Part shown: one piece after another, positions 1 to 6,899 of the stretch
Layout: each line of letters opens with the position of its first letter
How positions within the stretch are numbered: the stretch's first letter is position 1
Origin: Deltaproteobacteria bacterium UBA6106
Lineage (GTDB): Bacteria; Desulfobacterota; Syntrophorhabdia; Syntrophorhabdales; Syntrophorhabdaceae
Assembly: GCA_002428485.1 (NCBI GenBank)
Contig: DIWM01000050.1
Location: 85,707 to 121,514 of the forward strand
Reading direction: 5' to 3'
Length of the DNA: 35,808 nt
Position numbers and translations under genes: made by a program
The notes under the pieces: model-generated
Databases searched by the model: none
What the model was told of the DNA's origin: nothing
What the model saw: only the letters and a program-made list of their open reading frames with translations

Positions 1-425
1 ACCCGCAAGGGTGTGAGAATTTGCCGGGATGAATCCTTCTCCCATACCGGCAAAAGAAAGCTCTCCTCTGCGCCCTCTGCGTCTCGAACGACCGCAGGGA
101 GTGGGCGTGAGAATGAAAAAAGCCTTAAATGCCTTGTCTCTCGCAGAGCCGCAGAGAAAGACAACAATATGCCTGTGTCCAAAATTATGAGAAAGCTCAA
201 TTTTGTCCACACTTCATGCCCTTGTCAGGGCAGAAGTAAATTACATTCTCCACCGCAAGGTGCTGAAAGTTTGCCATGATTCATCTTTCTCTCAATCATG
301 GCAAAAGGTATAAGCTCTCCTCTGCGCCCTCTGCGTCTCGAACGACCGTAAGGAGTGGGCGAGAGGAAAAAGCCTTCAAAGCCTTAAAATCTCTGTCTCT
401 CGCAGAGAACACAGATCTCACATTT
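1..425. repeat. Repeat region with two copies of hairpin-bearing element L1
   Basis: Copy 1 spans about 1-160 and copy 2 about 251-415. Each begins with a short stem closed by a GCAA loop (ACCC/GGGT in copy 1, CACC/GGTG in copy 2). A second hairpin follows, with stem TTTGCCGG/CCGGCAAA in copy 1 and TTTGCCATGATT/AATCATGGCAAA in copy 2. Next comes a nearly identical block rich in CTCTGCG words, then a tail with TCTCTCGCAGAG. Between the copies, 176-237 holds two more hairpins (stems CAAAATT/AATTTTG and GCCC/GGGC) whose flanks recur at 3391, 6492, 6708 and 29991. The open reading frames here are translations of the repeat, and no gene is supported. Confidence 0.85.
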
Positions 426-486
426 CACTTTTCATATCTCACGATTGATGACCAGACAGACCAGATAAAATAACCAGACCATGAAA

Positions 487-516
487 TTGACCCGCAGTAG
501 TGGTGTATGCTACAAT
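487..516 (+). promoter_or_regulatory. Sigma-70-like promoter for the 558 antitoxin gene
   Basis: TTGACC at 487-492 is separated by 18 bases from TACAAT at 511-516. A TG one base upstream of the -10 box gives an extended -10 form. The boxes match the consensus at five of six positions each. The predicted transcript would start about 35 bases before the ATG at 558. This is a sequence match only. Confidence 0.6.
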
Positions 517-557
517 AAAAAGTAATCATTAGTGTTATTGCATTAATGGAGGAAAAT

Positions 558-776
558 ATGAGAACGACAACGTTGAAAAGACAACTGATCCAGGATATTG
601 AAGCGCTATCTGAAGTAAAAATCAGGGAAATCATAGACTTTGTTGACTATTTAAAGATCAAGGAAGACGAGTGGTTTATAGCGTATGTAAATAAAAGAGG
701 AGAATCAGCAAAAACTACAAAAAAGGCTGGTAAGAAATTTATCAGATTAGAGAAATTGCAGGCAGAGTACACATAA
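558..776 (+). CDS. Small antitoxin-like protein (first half of a decayed RelBE-type pair)
   Basis: This is a 72-residue, charged, mostly helical protein. An ATG at 546 is in frame, but GGAGG at 548-552 sits five bases before the ATG at 558, so the later start is preferred. The N-terminal half resembles short antitoxins or DUF2281-like proteins (LKRQLIQDIEALSEVKIREI, then IIDFVDYLKIKEDEW), and the C-terminal half is lysine-rich, as expected of a toxin-binding tail. No catalytic motif is seen. The stop is five bases before the start of a broken RelE/ParE-like toxin gene, the usual antitoxin-toxin order. A good promoter lies just upstream. The antitoxin role is inferred mainly from size and position. 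With the toxin broken, this gene may be an orphan. Confidence 0.55.
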   Translation: MRTTTLKRQLIQDIEALSEVKIREIIDFVDYLKIKEDEWFIAYVNKRGESAKTTKKAGKKFIRLEKLQAEYT

Positions 777-781
777 TTTCG

Positions 782-956
782 ATGAGCAAATATATCCTCG
801 AATTATCACCGGCACGGCGCCTTGCATTATGAACGATCGTATCATTTTGGCAGAAAACCAGAGTATCGGATAATCTACTTTGTAGAGCGTAATGTTATAA
901 CCATCACGCTTATTGGTTCACGTGAGAGCATATATAAAAAAGCAAAAAGAAGGTAA
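782..956 (+). pseudogene. Broken RelE/ParE-family toxin
   Basis: The frame opened by ATG 782 reads MSKYILELSPARR and stops at 830-832. The next frame, readable from about 825, continues as HYERSYHFGRKPEYRIIYFV and ends IGSRESIYKKAKRR at the stop at 954-956. The first piece looks like the N-terminal strand of a RelE/ParE toxin. The second looks like its C-terminal half, including the YRIIYFV strand and the basic end. Intact members are usually 85-100 residues, and here about 30 central residues are missing together with a frame change. An internal deletion best explains this. The fragment directly follows the 558 antitoxin-like gene, so the pair is probably a dead toxin-antitoxin module. Confidence 0.7.
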
Positions 957-1085
957 CCGACACCTGTAGCCCATTTTAGTTTTCCGCTTGCCGGCTTGTT
1001 CGCTTGCTTAACCTTAAACTTAGAACTAAGAAAAAAATATTAAATATTACAGTTTCATGATAGATTTATCATATGAGGAAATACA
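957..1085. other. Short AT-rich leader before the MNT/HEPN pair
   Basis: About 130 bases between the toxin relic and the next gene. It contains a GCTTGCCGGCTTG-type low-complexity word at about 987-1010 and an AT-rich stretch that could hold a promoter, though no convincing -35/-10 pair is seen. GAGGAA before the ATG at 1086 is a reasonable ribosome-binding site. Confidence 0.4.
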
Positions 1086-1376
1086 ATGAACAGAGACGAT
1101 ATAATTAGCTTTATTTCATTACATAAGGATGAATTTAGGCAAAAATTTGGTGTTAATAAAATTGGCTTATTTGGTAGCTATGCAAAGGGTGAAGTTCGTG
1201 AAGGAAGCGACATCGATATTGTAGTCGAATTGGAAAAACCTGACCTCTTCATTTTGATAGGAGTAAAACAGGCTATTGAAGAAGCATTAAAGAAAAAGGT
1301 TGATGTTGTGAGGCTTAGGGATAAGATGAACAGCTTTTTGAGGCAGCGAATAGAGAGAGACGTAATTTATGTATGA
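1086..1376 (+). CDS. MntA-like minimal nucleotidyltransferase (antitoxin)
   Basis: This 96-residue protein has the minimal nucleotidyltransferase signature GSYAKGEVREGSDIDIVVE at about residues 30-48, that is GS followed by the DxD metal-binding pair. The N-terminal helix and KFGVNKIGLF strand match the family. In characterised MNT/HEPN modules this protein is the antitoxin and adds AMP groups to the partner HEPN toxin. That function is inferred here from family and position. The gene overlaps the next one by eight bases, which suggests translational coupling. It keeps all expected residues. Two further MNT genes occur at 30202 and 32989, and their sequences differ clearly from this one. Confidence 0.88.
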   Translation: MNRDDIISFISLHKDEFRQKFGVNKIGLFGSYAKGEVREGSDIDIVVELEKPDLFILIGVKQAIEEALKKKVDVVRLRDKMNSFLRQRIERDVIYV

Positions 1377-1746
1377 CAAAGAACTCATCATTGAAATCTT
1401 TCGAAACATCACCTGGTCAATGGAACAAATCATAAAGAGGTTTCATGTCATTAAATCGAGCGATGATTTTCTCAAGGATGATACCGGCCTCGAAAAGTTA
1501 GACAGCATCTGCATGCAGTTGATAAACATAGGTGCGGCTCTAAAACAAATAGATAAGTTGACTGATGGAAGACTTTTTGCGAGCTATCCTGGTATTGATT
1601 GGAAAAAGGCAAAAGGGATGAGGGACATAATAACACATCATTATTTTGATATAGACGCAGAAACAGTATTTGTTGTTTGTTCGGAACATATACCTGAAAT
1701 GAAGAAGGCTATCGACAAGATTTTGGGTGATTTGCTAAATAGATAA
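1369..1746 (+). CDS. HepT-like HEPN-domain ribonuclease (toxin)
   Basis: This 125-residue all-helical protein is of the HEPN/DUF86 type. The catalytic motif Rx4HxY is visible as RDIITHHY at about residues 85-92, after GIDWKKAKGM, the usual context in HepT proteins. The family cleaves RNA when not neutralised by its MNT partner. The start ATG lies inside the end of the MNT gene with an eight-base overlap, as in other mntA-hepT pairs. The protein looks complete. After the stop there is no gene for about 800 bases, only repeats. Confidence 0.88.
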   Translation: MYDKELIIEIFRNITWSMEQIIKRFHVIKSSDDFLKDDTGLEKLDSICMQLINIGAALKQIDKLTDGRLFASYPGIDWKKAKGMRDIITHHYFDIDAETVFVVCSEHIPEMKKAIDKILGDLLNR

Positions 1747-1985
1747 ATTCTATTACACCCGGAAAGATCATCAACGCTGCCATGATAGTGCATAATGAAA
1801 ACGTACATTTTGCACCGCAAGGTGCTGAAAGTTTGCCATGATAAATCTTTCTCTCAATCATGGCAAAAGGTATAAGCTCTCCTCTGCGCCCTCTGCGTCT
1901 CGAACGACCGCAGGGAGTGGGCGTGAGAATGAAAAAAGCCTTAAATGCCTTGTCTCTCGCAGAGCCGCAGAGTACGCAGAGTACA
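1747..1985. repeat. Third copy of hairpin element L1
   Basis: From 1813 the sequence repeats copy 2 of the left-end element almost exactly: CACC-GCAA-GGTG hairpin, TTTGCCATGAT/ATCATGGCAAA hairpin, the CTCTGCG-rich block and the TCTCTCGCAGAG tail. It runs without a gap into a copy of element L2. The 65 bases before it (1747-1812) show nothing recognisable. Confidence 0.85.
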
Positions 1986-2553
1986 CAAACCCCCACGCCG
2001 AAGGCGTTGAGGGTTTACCTGATTGGCAGCCCTATCCCTAATCAGGTAAAGAAAATATGATCATTTATCATCCGCCCTTATCAGACTTTATCCCTGTTAC
2101 AAAAAAAGAATCTTTGTTTTTAACAAGGATAACAACGGATAAAATCTGATGAAAGCCGATGGAAATAGTAACAGTGTCCTCCATTGTGATATACCGTCGA
2201 CGGTCTTAAAGCCGAACGACGTAACCACTCGACGCAACGGGCCTCGTCGCCGTTACCTAACGACAAATAGAACTTCTCGCATATGTAAATCAACGCAATG
2301 AACTCAATAAACCAAATAAACCAGATAAACGATGACAGAAAAACTGATAATAAAACGGCCTGACCCCAAACATACACGATTATCGATCATCGATAGTCGA
2401 TTATCGAAACAGCTTTTCTCTCTAGCCCTGATAGACGAAACAGACCAGATTTTAACAATTAAAGATGTGACCCTCATTTCTCCTTTTAAATTATGCTATA
2501 GGATGTTAAAATATTCTCGATATCCAAAAAGACAAATGCAGGGAGGATAATCA
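1986..2553. repeat. Element L2 copy a, a further hairpin, and an ATCGAT-rich palindrome
   Basis: From about 1991 come the CCACGCC-GAA-GGCGTTG hairpin, then TTTACCTGATT.../...AATCAGGTAAA, then TTATCCGCCCTTATC-type words, then CTCCATTG. The copy diverges at about 2200, where CAATGGAG is replaced by GACGGTC. A region with short complementary words (CGACG/CGTCG, GTAAC/GTTAC) follows to about 2270. At 2377-2409 there is a palindromic run built from ATCGAT, related to one at 3051-3077. Reading frames here are translations of the repeats. The last part (2470-2553) is the leader of the 2554 gene, with GGGAGG before its ATG. Confidence 0.75.
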
Positions 2554-2754
2554 ATGGAACTTACCGTTACTAAAAACGAGTTATACGGCTTGATTAAAGA
2601 AGCCGTAAGGGATGTCCTGAAAGAGGAGACCTTTTCATTGTTTCTGAAAAGCGTTCCCGCTATGTCAAAAGAAGAGATGGAAGAGATTAACAAGATGTAT
2701 GGCAAACCTTCGAGAAAAAGAAAACCAGCCTTTAGCGAGACAATCGGCATATGA
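2554..2754 (+). CDS. RelB-like antitoxin
   Basis: This 66-residue, charged, mostly helical protein begins MELTVTKNELYGLIKEAVRD and ends with a basic, disordered-looking tail. GGGAGG about ten bases upstream supports the ATG. It overlaps the following RelE-like toxin gene by four bases (ATGA), typical of a coupled antitoxin-toxin pair. The size, helix pattern and EAVRDVLKEE segment resemble antitoxins that precede RelE/ParE toxins. The exact antitoxin family is not certain, and no DNA-binding motif is obvious. The gene pair sits between two repeat arrays. Confidence 0.72.
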   Translation: MELTVTKNELYGLIKEAVRDVLKEETFSLFLKSVPAMSKEEMEEINKMYGKPSRKRKPAFSETIGI

Positions 2755-3017
2755 CATGGCGAATTGATTATTCCAGAGACTCCCTGGAATTTATCAACAA
2801 ACATAAACTTCAAAATAAAGTGAGAGAAGAATTAAGAAAATTCTTAGTTGTTATTAATAGAGGTCAAGCGCCCATAAATCTTAAGAAATTGGAGGGTAAG
2901 TGGACAGGCTATTATCGCTTAAGAAAAGGAAAAATAAGAATAATCTTTTACATAAATAAATTAGAAAAAGCCCTATATATTGAAAGAGTTGACTTCAGGG
3001 GAAATGTCTACAAGTAA
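2751..3017 (+). CDS. RelE/ParE-superfamily toxin
   Basis: This 88-residue protein has the expected pattern. An N-terminal strand MTWRIDYSRDSLEF and two helices are followed by LKKLEGKWTGYYRLRKGKIR and the strand IIFYI, ending RVDFRGNVYK. The segment GYYRLRKGKIRIIF matches the central GxYRxRxGxYRiiy motif of RelE/ParE toxins, whose members cut mRNA on the ribosome or inhibit gyrase. Which activity applies here cannot be read from sequence. The protein appears complete, unlike the broken toxin at 782-956. Confidence 0.82.
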   Translation: MTWRIDYSRDSLEFINKHKLQNKVREELRKFLVVINRGQAPINLKKLEGKWTGYYRLRKGKIRIIFYINKLEKALYIERVDFRGNVYK

Positions 3018-3585
3018 ATAAGTCCCTTTGCAATTACGTCTCCCTATGCTTACGATCATCGATCTTCGATTATCGAGAAATGTTATGGCCAGATTCCCCA
3101 ACTCGAATGCCCAACCACAGCAAAGAAGAAAAAAGTCCTTGAATAAAAAAGCCATAAAAGCTTTGTCTCTCGCAGAGCCGCAGAGTACGCAGAGTACACA
3201 AACCCCCACGCCGAAGGCGTTGAGGGTTTACCTGATTAGCAGCCCTATCCCTAATCAGGTAAAGAAAATATGATCATTTATCATCCGCCCTTATCAGACT
3301 TTATCCCTGTTACATAAAAAAAGAATCTTTGTTTTTAACAAGGATAACAACGGATAAAATCTGATGAAAGCCGATGGAAATAGTAACCGTGTCCTCCATT
3401 GTGATATACCGTCAATGGAGTCCACACTTCATGCATCTTCGATGCAGAAGTAAAACTCCCACGCCGAAGGCGTTGAGGGTTTACCTGATTAGCAGCCCTA
3501 TCCCTAATCAGGTAAAGGTAATATTCATCAGATTTTATCCGCCTTTATCTGTGGCGAAATAGAAAAGAATCATTAAGGAGTTGAC
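3018..3585. repeat. Two consecutive L2 elements before gmd
   Basis: After an ATCGAT-rich palindrome (3051-3077), the CGCAGAG-rich tail of L1 occurs at 3160-3200. It is followed by L2 copy b (about 3204-3451) and directly by a shorter copy c (about 3456-3552). Each carries the GAA-loop hairpin and the exact stem TTTACCTGATTA/TAATCAGGTAAA (3226-3262 and 3480-3516). At 3391-3451 are the CTCCATTG/CAATGGAG and GCATC-TTC-GATGC hairpins. An exact 18-base inverted repeat joins 3351-3368 with 3524-3541. AAGGAG before 3586 is the ribosome-binding site of gmd. No gene is supported here. Confidence 0.85.
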
Positions 3586-4740
3586 ATGCAACGTGCATTG
3601 ATCACCGGTATCACCGGCCAGGACGGAAGCTACCTCGCCGAATTTCTCCTTTCAAAAGGATATGAGGTCCACGGTCTGATTCGCCGTGCCAGCACCTTCA
3701 ACACTGGCCGCATCGATCATATCTACACCGATCCCCATACGGAGGGCGGCAGGCTCTTTCTCCACCATGGGGACCTCTCGGATTCAGGCCAGCTCATCAA
3801 CCTCATCTACAATATAAAACCCGACGAGGTATACCACCTCGGCGCACAAAGCCATGTCCGGGTAAGCTTCGACGCACCCGAATATACGGGCGATATTACC
3901 GGCATAGGCACAACCCGTCTTCTCGAGTCGATCCGCCGAAGTGGCATAAAGACGAAATTCTACCAGGCATCGTCATCTGAGCTTTTTGGCGTCGCCCCTC
4001 CTCCCCAGAGCGAGGCAACCCCGTTCTACCCGAGAAGCCCCTATGCCGCTGCCAAGATATATGCCTACTGGATGGTTACCAACTACCGGGAAGGCTACGG
4101 CCTCTTTGCCTGCAACGGCATACTCTTCAACCACGAGAGCCCGCGCCGCGGCGAGACCTTTGTCACTCGTAAGATCACCCGTGCCCTCGCGAACATTCTT
4201 GCCGGCCGTCAGAAAAGGTTCTACCTTGGCAACCTCAACGCAAAACGCGACTGGGGCTTTGCCCCGGAATACGTGGAGATGATGTGGCTTATGCTCCAGC
4301 AGGACAAACCTGACGACTACGTGGTAGGGACCGGAGAAAGCCACTCCATACGTGAATTCGTCAACCTCACCTTCGCATATGCCGGTATAGAGATAGAATG
4401 GCAAGGAACCGGCGTCACCGAGCAAGGCATCATCGTTTCCTCTCACCTCTCGCCTCCAACCTCCAACCTCTCACCTGGCGACGTAGTCGTCGAGATCGAT
4501 CCCCGTTATTTCCGTCCCACCGAGGTGGACGTCCTCCAGGCAGACATCACTAAGGCGCGTAAACAACTTAATTGGCAACCACGGATAACATTCGATGAAC
4601 TGGTAAAGATTATGGTAGATTACGACCTAAAAATGGTAGGCCTTACTCCCCCGGGAGAAGGCATCGCCGCGTGTCAGGAAAAAGACTTCTGTTACACGGA
4701 ACACGCCTTCGCAACCAACGAACACATACGAGAACGATAG
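3586..4740 (+). CDS. gmd: GDP-mannose 4,6-dehydratase
   Basis: Converts GDP-D-mannose to GDP-4-keto-6-deoxymannose in the cytoplasm, the first step to GDP-L-fucose. The N-terminus LITGITGQDGSYLAEFLL is the family's NADP-binding motif, followed by RRASTFNTGRIDH. Catalytic residues sit in SSSELFG and in YAAAK (Tyr153, Lys157), and the C-terminal EIDPRYFRPTEVD is diagnostic. At 384 residues it is a little long. Part of the excess is a loop SSHLSPPTSNLSP at about residues 285-297, coded by a CCTCCAACCTCC repeat (4437-4476) that replaces the usual short linker before the conserved VVVEIDPRYF. AAGGAG precedes the ATG. It pairs with fcl two genes downstream. Confidence 0.95.
   Translation: MQRALITGITGQDGSYLAEFLLSKGYEVHGLIRRASTFNTGRIDHIYTDPHTEGGRLFLHHGDLSDSGQLINLIYNIKPDEVYHLGAQSHVRVSFDAPEYTGDITGIGTTRLLESIRRSGIKTKFYQASSSELFGVAPPPQSEATPFYPRSPYAAAKIYAYWMVTNYREGYGLFACNGILFNHESPRRGETFVTRKITRALANILAGRQKRFYLGNLNAKRDWGFAPEYVEMMWLMLQQDKPDDYVVGTGESHSIREFVNLTFAYAGIEIEWQGTGVTEQGIIVSSHLSPPTSNLSPGDVVVEIDPRYFRPTEVDVLQADITKARKQLNWQPRITFDELVKIMVDYDLKMVGLTPPGEGIAACQEKDFCYTEHAFATNEHIRER
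4437..4476. repeat. In-frame CCTCCAACCTCC minisatellite inside gmd
   Basis: A pyrimidine-rich run of CCTCC/CAACC/CTCACC words that encodes Ser/Pro/Leu/Thr residues in a surface loop of Gmd. The same word family appears in the leader at about 4755-4775, at 5079-5106 and twice inside fcl. It keeps the reading frame open. Confidence 0.75.
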
Positions 4741-4774
4741 ATAATGTATATGCTCGAGGGAAGAGGTTAGAGGT

Positions 4775-5077
4775 ATGAGGCAAGAAGCATTTATATATCC
4801 ATTTGAAAAACTTGATGTGTGGAGAATGGCAGTTGATTTTGCAGAAAAAATATTGGAACTTCTTGAGAACATTCCGCCTAACAAACATTTGAGATTGATT
4901 TCGCAGATTCTTTATGTTGCAGAGGGGTCCCTTTATGAAACCATAACAATGATTGAGATTTTTCGAAGGAGAAAAATATTTGATGAGTCAACATGTTTAG
5001 TTTTACGTAATTTATCAGAAGATATAGATAGAAAATTGAACGGATTAAGAAATTCTCTTGCAGGTAGGCATGTCTAA
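4775..5077 (+). CDS. Four-helix-bundle protein (23S rRNA IVS / S23 family), internally shortened
   Basis: A 100-residue helical protein whose start FEKLDVWRMAVDFAEKILEL (residues 10-29) is typical of the four-helix-bundle proteins first found in intervening sequences of 23S rRNA genes and related to the Avd protein of diversity-generating retroelements. After LRLISQ the normal helix 2 (usually SIALNIAEGSG-like) appears to be missing, and the sequence jumps to ILYVAEGSLYETITMIEI, normally found in helix 3. About 20-25 residues are absent with the frame kept. The function of the family is unknown. The gene lies between gmd and fcl, overlapping fcl by eight bases. Its ribosome-binding site is a GAGGTTAGAGG minisatellite word. 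A shortened protein may not fold. Confidence 0.7.
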   Translation: MRQEAFIYPFEKLDVWRMAVDFAEKILELLENIPPNKHLRLISQILYVAEGSLYETITMIEIFRRRKIFDESTCLVLRNLSEDIDRKLNGLRNSLAGRHV

Positions 5078-6254
5078 TCCTCCAACCTCCATCCTCCAAC
5101 CTCCAACAATAGATCTTAGATCAAAACGCATCACGATAACGGGAGGCAAAGGTTTCCTGGGGCAGCATCTCATCCGCACGCTCCAATCGCGCGGCTGCCG
5201 CCATATCTCAATCGCCGACCTCCCCGAATACAACCTTGTTAACCTCCCGGACATCCAACGTATGTACGAAGACCAGAGGCCGGACATCGTCATCCATCTC
5301 GCCGCAAAAGTAGGCGGCATCGGTTTCAACCAGGAGAACCCCGCCTCGCTCTTCTATGAAAATGCCGTGATGGGTATCCAGCTTATTCATGAAGGCTATC
5401 TCCGTAAAATAGACAAGTTTGTCGCCCTCGGGACCATATGCGCCTACCCAAAGTTTACCCCTGTTCCTTTTAAAGAAGACGATATCTGGAATGGTTACCC
5501 GGAAGAGACAAACGCCCCATATGGCCTCGCGAAGAAGATGATGCTCGTTCAATCCCAGGCATACCGTCAACAATATGATTTTAATTCCATCTTCCTCCTC
5601 CCGGTCAACCTATATGGTCCTGGTGATAATTTCAGCTTTAAATCATCTCACGTGATCCCGGCTCTCATCCGCAAATTTCACCTTGCCAATCTGCTCTCCC
5701 GTGGCGATTTCACAGGCATTATCGATGACTTCCTCCGGAATAATGATGGTGAGTTAGAGGTTGGAGGCAAGAGGTTAGAGGCAAAACCCGATTCCCCGGT
5801 AGACGAAATTTTGGCAGTTTTAAAGCATTTTGGTATTTCCTATTCCTCCGGCCTCTCGCCTTCTCCCTCAGGCCTCCAGCCTTTTGCCTCCAACCTCCAG
5901 CCTCCTGCCTCCGTGGAAATCTGGGGCACAGGTTCCGCCACCCGCGAATTTTTCTATGTCGAGGACGCCGCTCAAGCAATAGCATTGGCCACAGAGAATT
6001 ACGATAAACCCGATCCCGTCAACATCGGCGCCGGATTTGAGATATCCATCAAGGATCTCGTGAACGTGATCATTGATTTGATAGGTTTTAAGGGGTCTAT
6101 TGTGTGGAACACATCTAAACCGGACGGCCAGCCCCGCCGTATGCTCGATACCAACAGGGCCATGGAGGAGTTTGGCTTTCAAGCCAAGACGCCATTTATC
6201 GAAGGTCTCCGCAAGACAATTGACTGGTATGTCTCAACAGGAGAAACAAAATAA
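5070..6254 (+). CDS. fcl: GDP-L-fucose synthase (long variant with repeat-coded inserts)
   Basis: Epimerase-reductase that turns GDP-4-keto-6-deoxymannose into GDP-L-fucose. Rossmann motif ITITGGKGFLGQHL, LAAKVGGIGFN, and the catalytic YGLAK (Tyr151, Lys155) are seen, then NLYGPGDNF and IWGTGSATREFFYVEDAA. A TTG at 5058 is possible, but the ATG at 5070 is preferred. The protein has 394 residues against about 310-320 for the classical enzyme. Some Fcl proteins have an extra segment before IWGTG, seen here as GDFTGIIDDFLRNN and PVDEILAVLKHFGI. Inside it, two minisatellite-coded stretches (about residues 228-239 and 259-281) are added, and a third lies at the N-terminus (NPPTSILQPPT). Activity is likely, since the catalytic residues are intact. 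Confidence 0.93.
   Translation: MSNPPTSILQPPTIDLRSKRITITGGKGFLGQHLIRTLQSRGCRHISIADLPEYNLVNLPDIQRMYEDQRPDIVIHLAAKVGGIGFNQENPASLFYENAVMGIQLIHEGYLRKIDKFVALGTICAYPKFTPVPFKEDDIWNGYPEETNAPYGLAKKMMLVQSQAYRQQYDFNSIFLLPVNLYGPGDNFSFKSSHVIPALIRKFHLANLLSRGDFTGIIDDFLRNNDGELEVGGKRLEAKPDSPVDEILAVLKHFGISYSSGLSPSPSGLQPFASNLQPPASVEIWGTGSATREFFYVEDAAQAIALATENYDKPDPVNIGAGFEISIKDLVNVIIDLIGFKGSIVWNTSKPDGQPRRMLDTNRAMEEFGFQAKTPFIEGLRKTIDWYVSTGETK
5079..5106. repeat. CCTCCAACCTCC minisatellite at the fcl N-terminus
   Basis: A run of CCTCCAACCTCCATCCTCC words directly after the start codon. It encodes a Pro/Ser/Thr-rich leader that is not part of the usual Fcl fold, which begins at KRITITGG. Confidence 0.7.
5751..5912. 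repeat. Pair of opposed minisatellite blocks inside fcl
   Basis: 5751-5786 is purine-rich (GTTAGAGGTTGGAGGC words) and 5845-5912 is pyrimidine-rich (GCCTCCAACCTCC words). The two are partly complementary, for example GAGGCAAAA against TTTTGCCTC, so they could pair across the 58 bases between them. Both are read in frame. Confidence 0.7.
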
Positions 6255-6899
6255 ACCAGGGTTCACCCGCCTTGCCTCTCACAGAGCACGCAGAGTACAC
6301 AAACCCCCACGCCGAAGGCGTTGAAGGTTTACCTGATTAGCGGCACTATCCCTGATCAGGTAAAGAAAATATGATCATTTATCATCCGCCCTTATCAGAC
6401 TTTATCCCTGTTACATAAAAAAAGAATCTTTGTTTTTAACAAGGATAACAACGGATAAAATATGATGAAAGCCGATAGAAATAGTAACTGTGTCCTCCAT
6501 TGCGATAACCCATCAATGGAGTCCACATTGCCTGCCACTATGTGGCATGAGGTTAACGGGATATGTCGCCTTATCCCATATCCTGTTAAAAAAAATAACA
6601 TCCGCTCTTATCAGACTTTATCCCTGTTACATAAAAAAAGAATCTTTGTTTTTAACAAGGATAACAACGGATAAAATATGATGAAAGCCGATAGAAATAG
6701 TAACTGTGTCCTCCATTGCGATAACCCATCAATGGAGTCCACACTTCATGCATCTTCGATGCAGAAGTAAAACTCCCACGCCGAAGGCGTTGAGGGTTTA
6801 CCTGATTAGCAGCCCTATCCCTAATCAGGTAAAGGTAATATTCATCAGGTTTTATCCGCCTTTATCCCTGTTAAATAAAAAAATGATTATGGAGGTTTC
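6255..6899. repeat. Two more L2 elements between fcl and the dehydrogenase gene
   Basis: A CGCAGAG tail (6274-6298) leads into L2 copy d (about 6303-6560), whose long hairpin has changed arms (TTTACCTGATTA against TGATCAGGTAAA). Its second small hairpin is TGCCAC/GTGGCA. Copy e (about 6598-6870) starts inside the unit at the TCCGCTCTTATC word. It repeats the CTCCATTG/CAATGGAG and GCATC-TTC-GATGC hairpins (6708-6768) and the TTTACCTGATTA/TAATCAGGTAAA stem (6798-6834). GGAGG before 6900 is a ribosome-binding site. No gene is supported. Confidence 0.85.

Noticed and set aside
13..473. Open frames of 65-88 codons at the left end
   Set aside because: They translate the L1 repeats (the same KLSSAPSASRTT peptide recurs at 1838) and have no ribosome-binding site.
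1709..3562. Small frames over intergenic repeats on both strands (for example 1838, 2120, 2332, 2973, 3028)
   Set aside because: They read through repeat and palindromic words; identical peptide strings recur at other copies, which shows repeat translation rather than conserved protein.
3973..4446. 157-codon minus-strand frame in gmd
   Set aside because: It is antisense to a clearly coded GDP-mannose dehydratase, a shadow of its codon bias.
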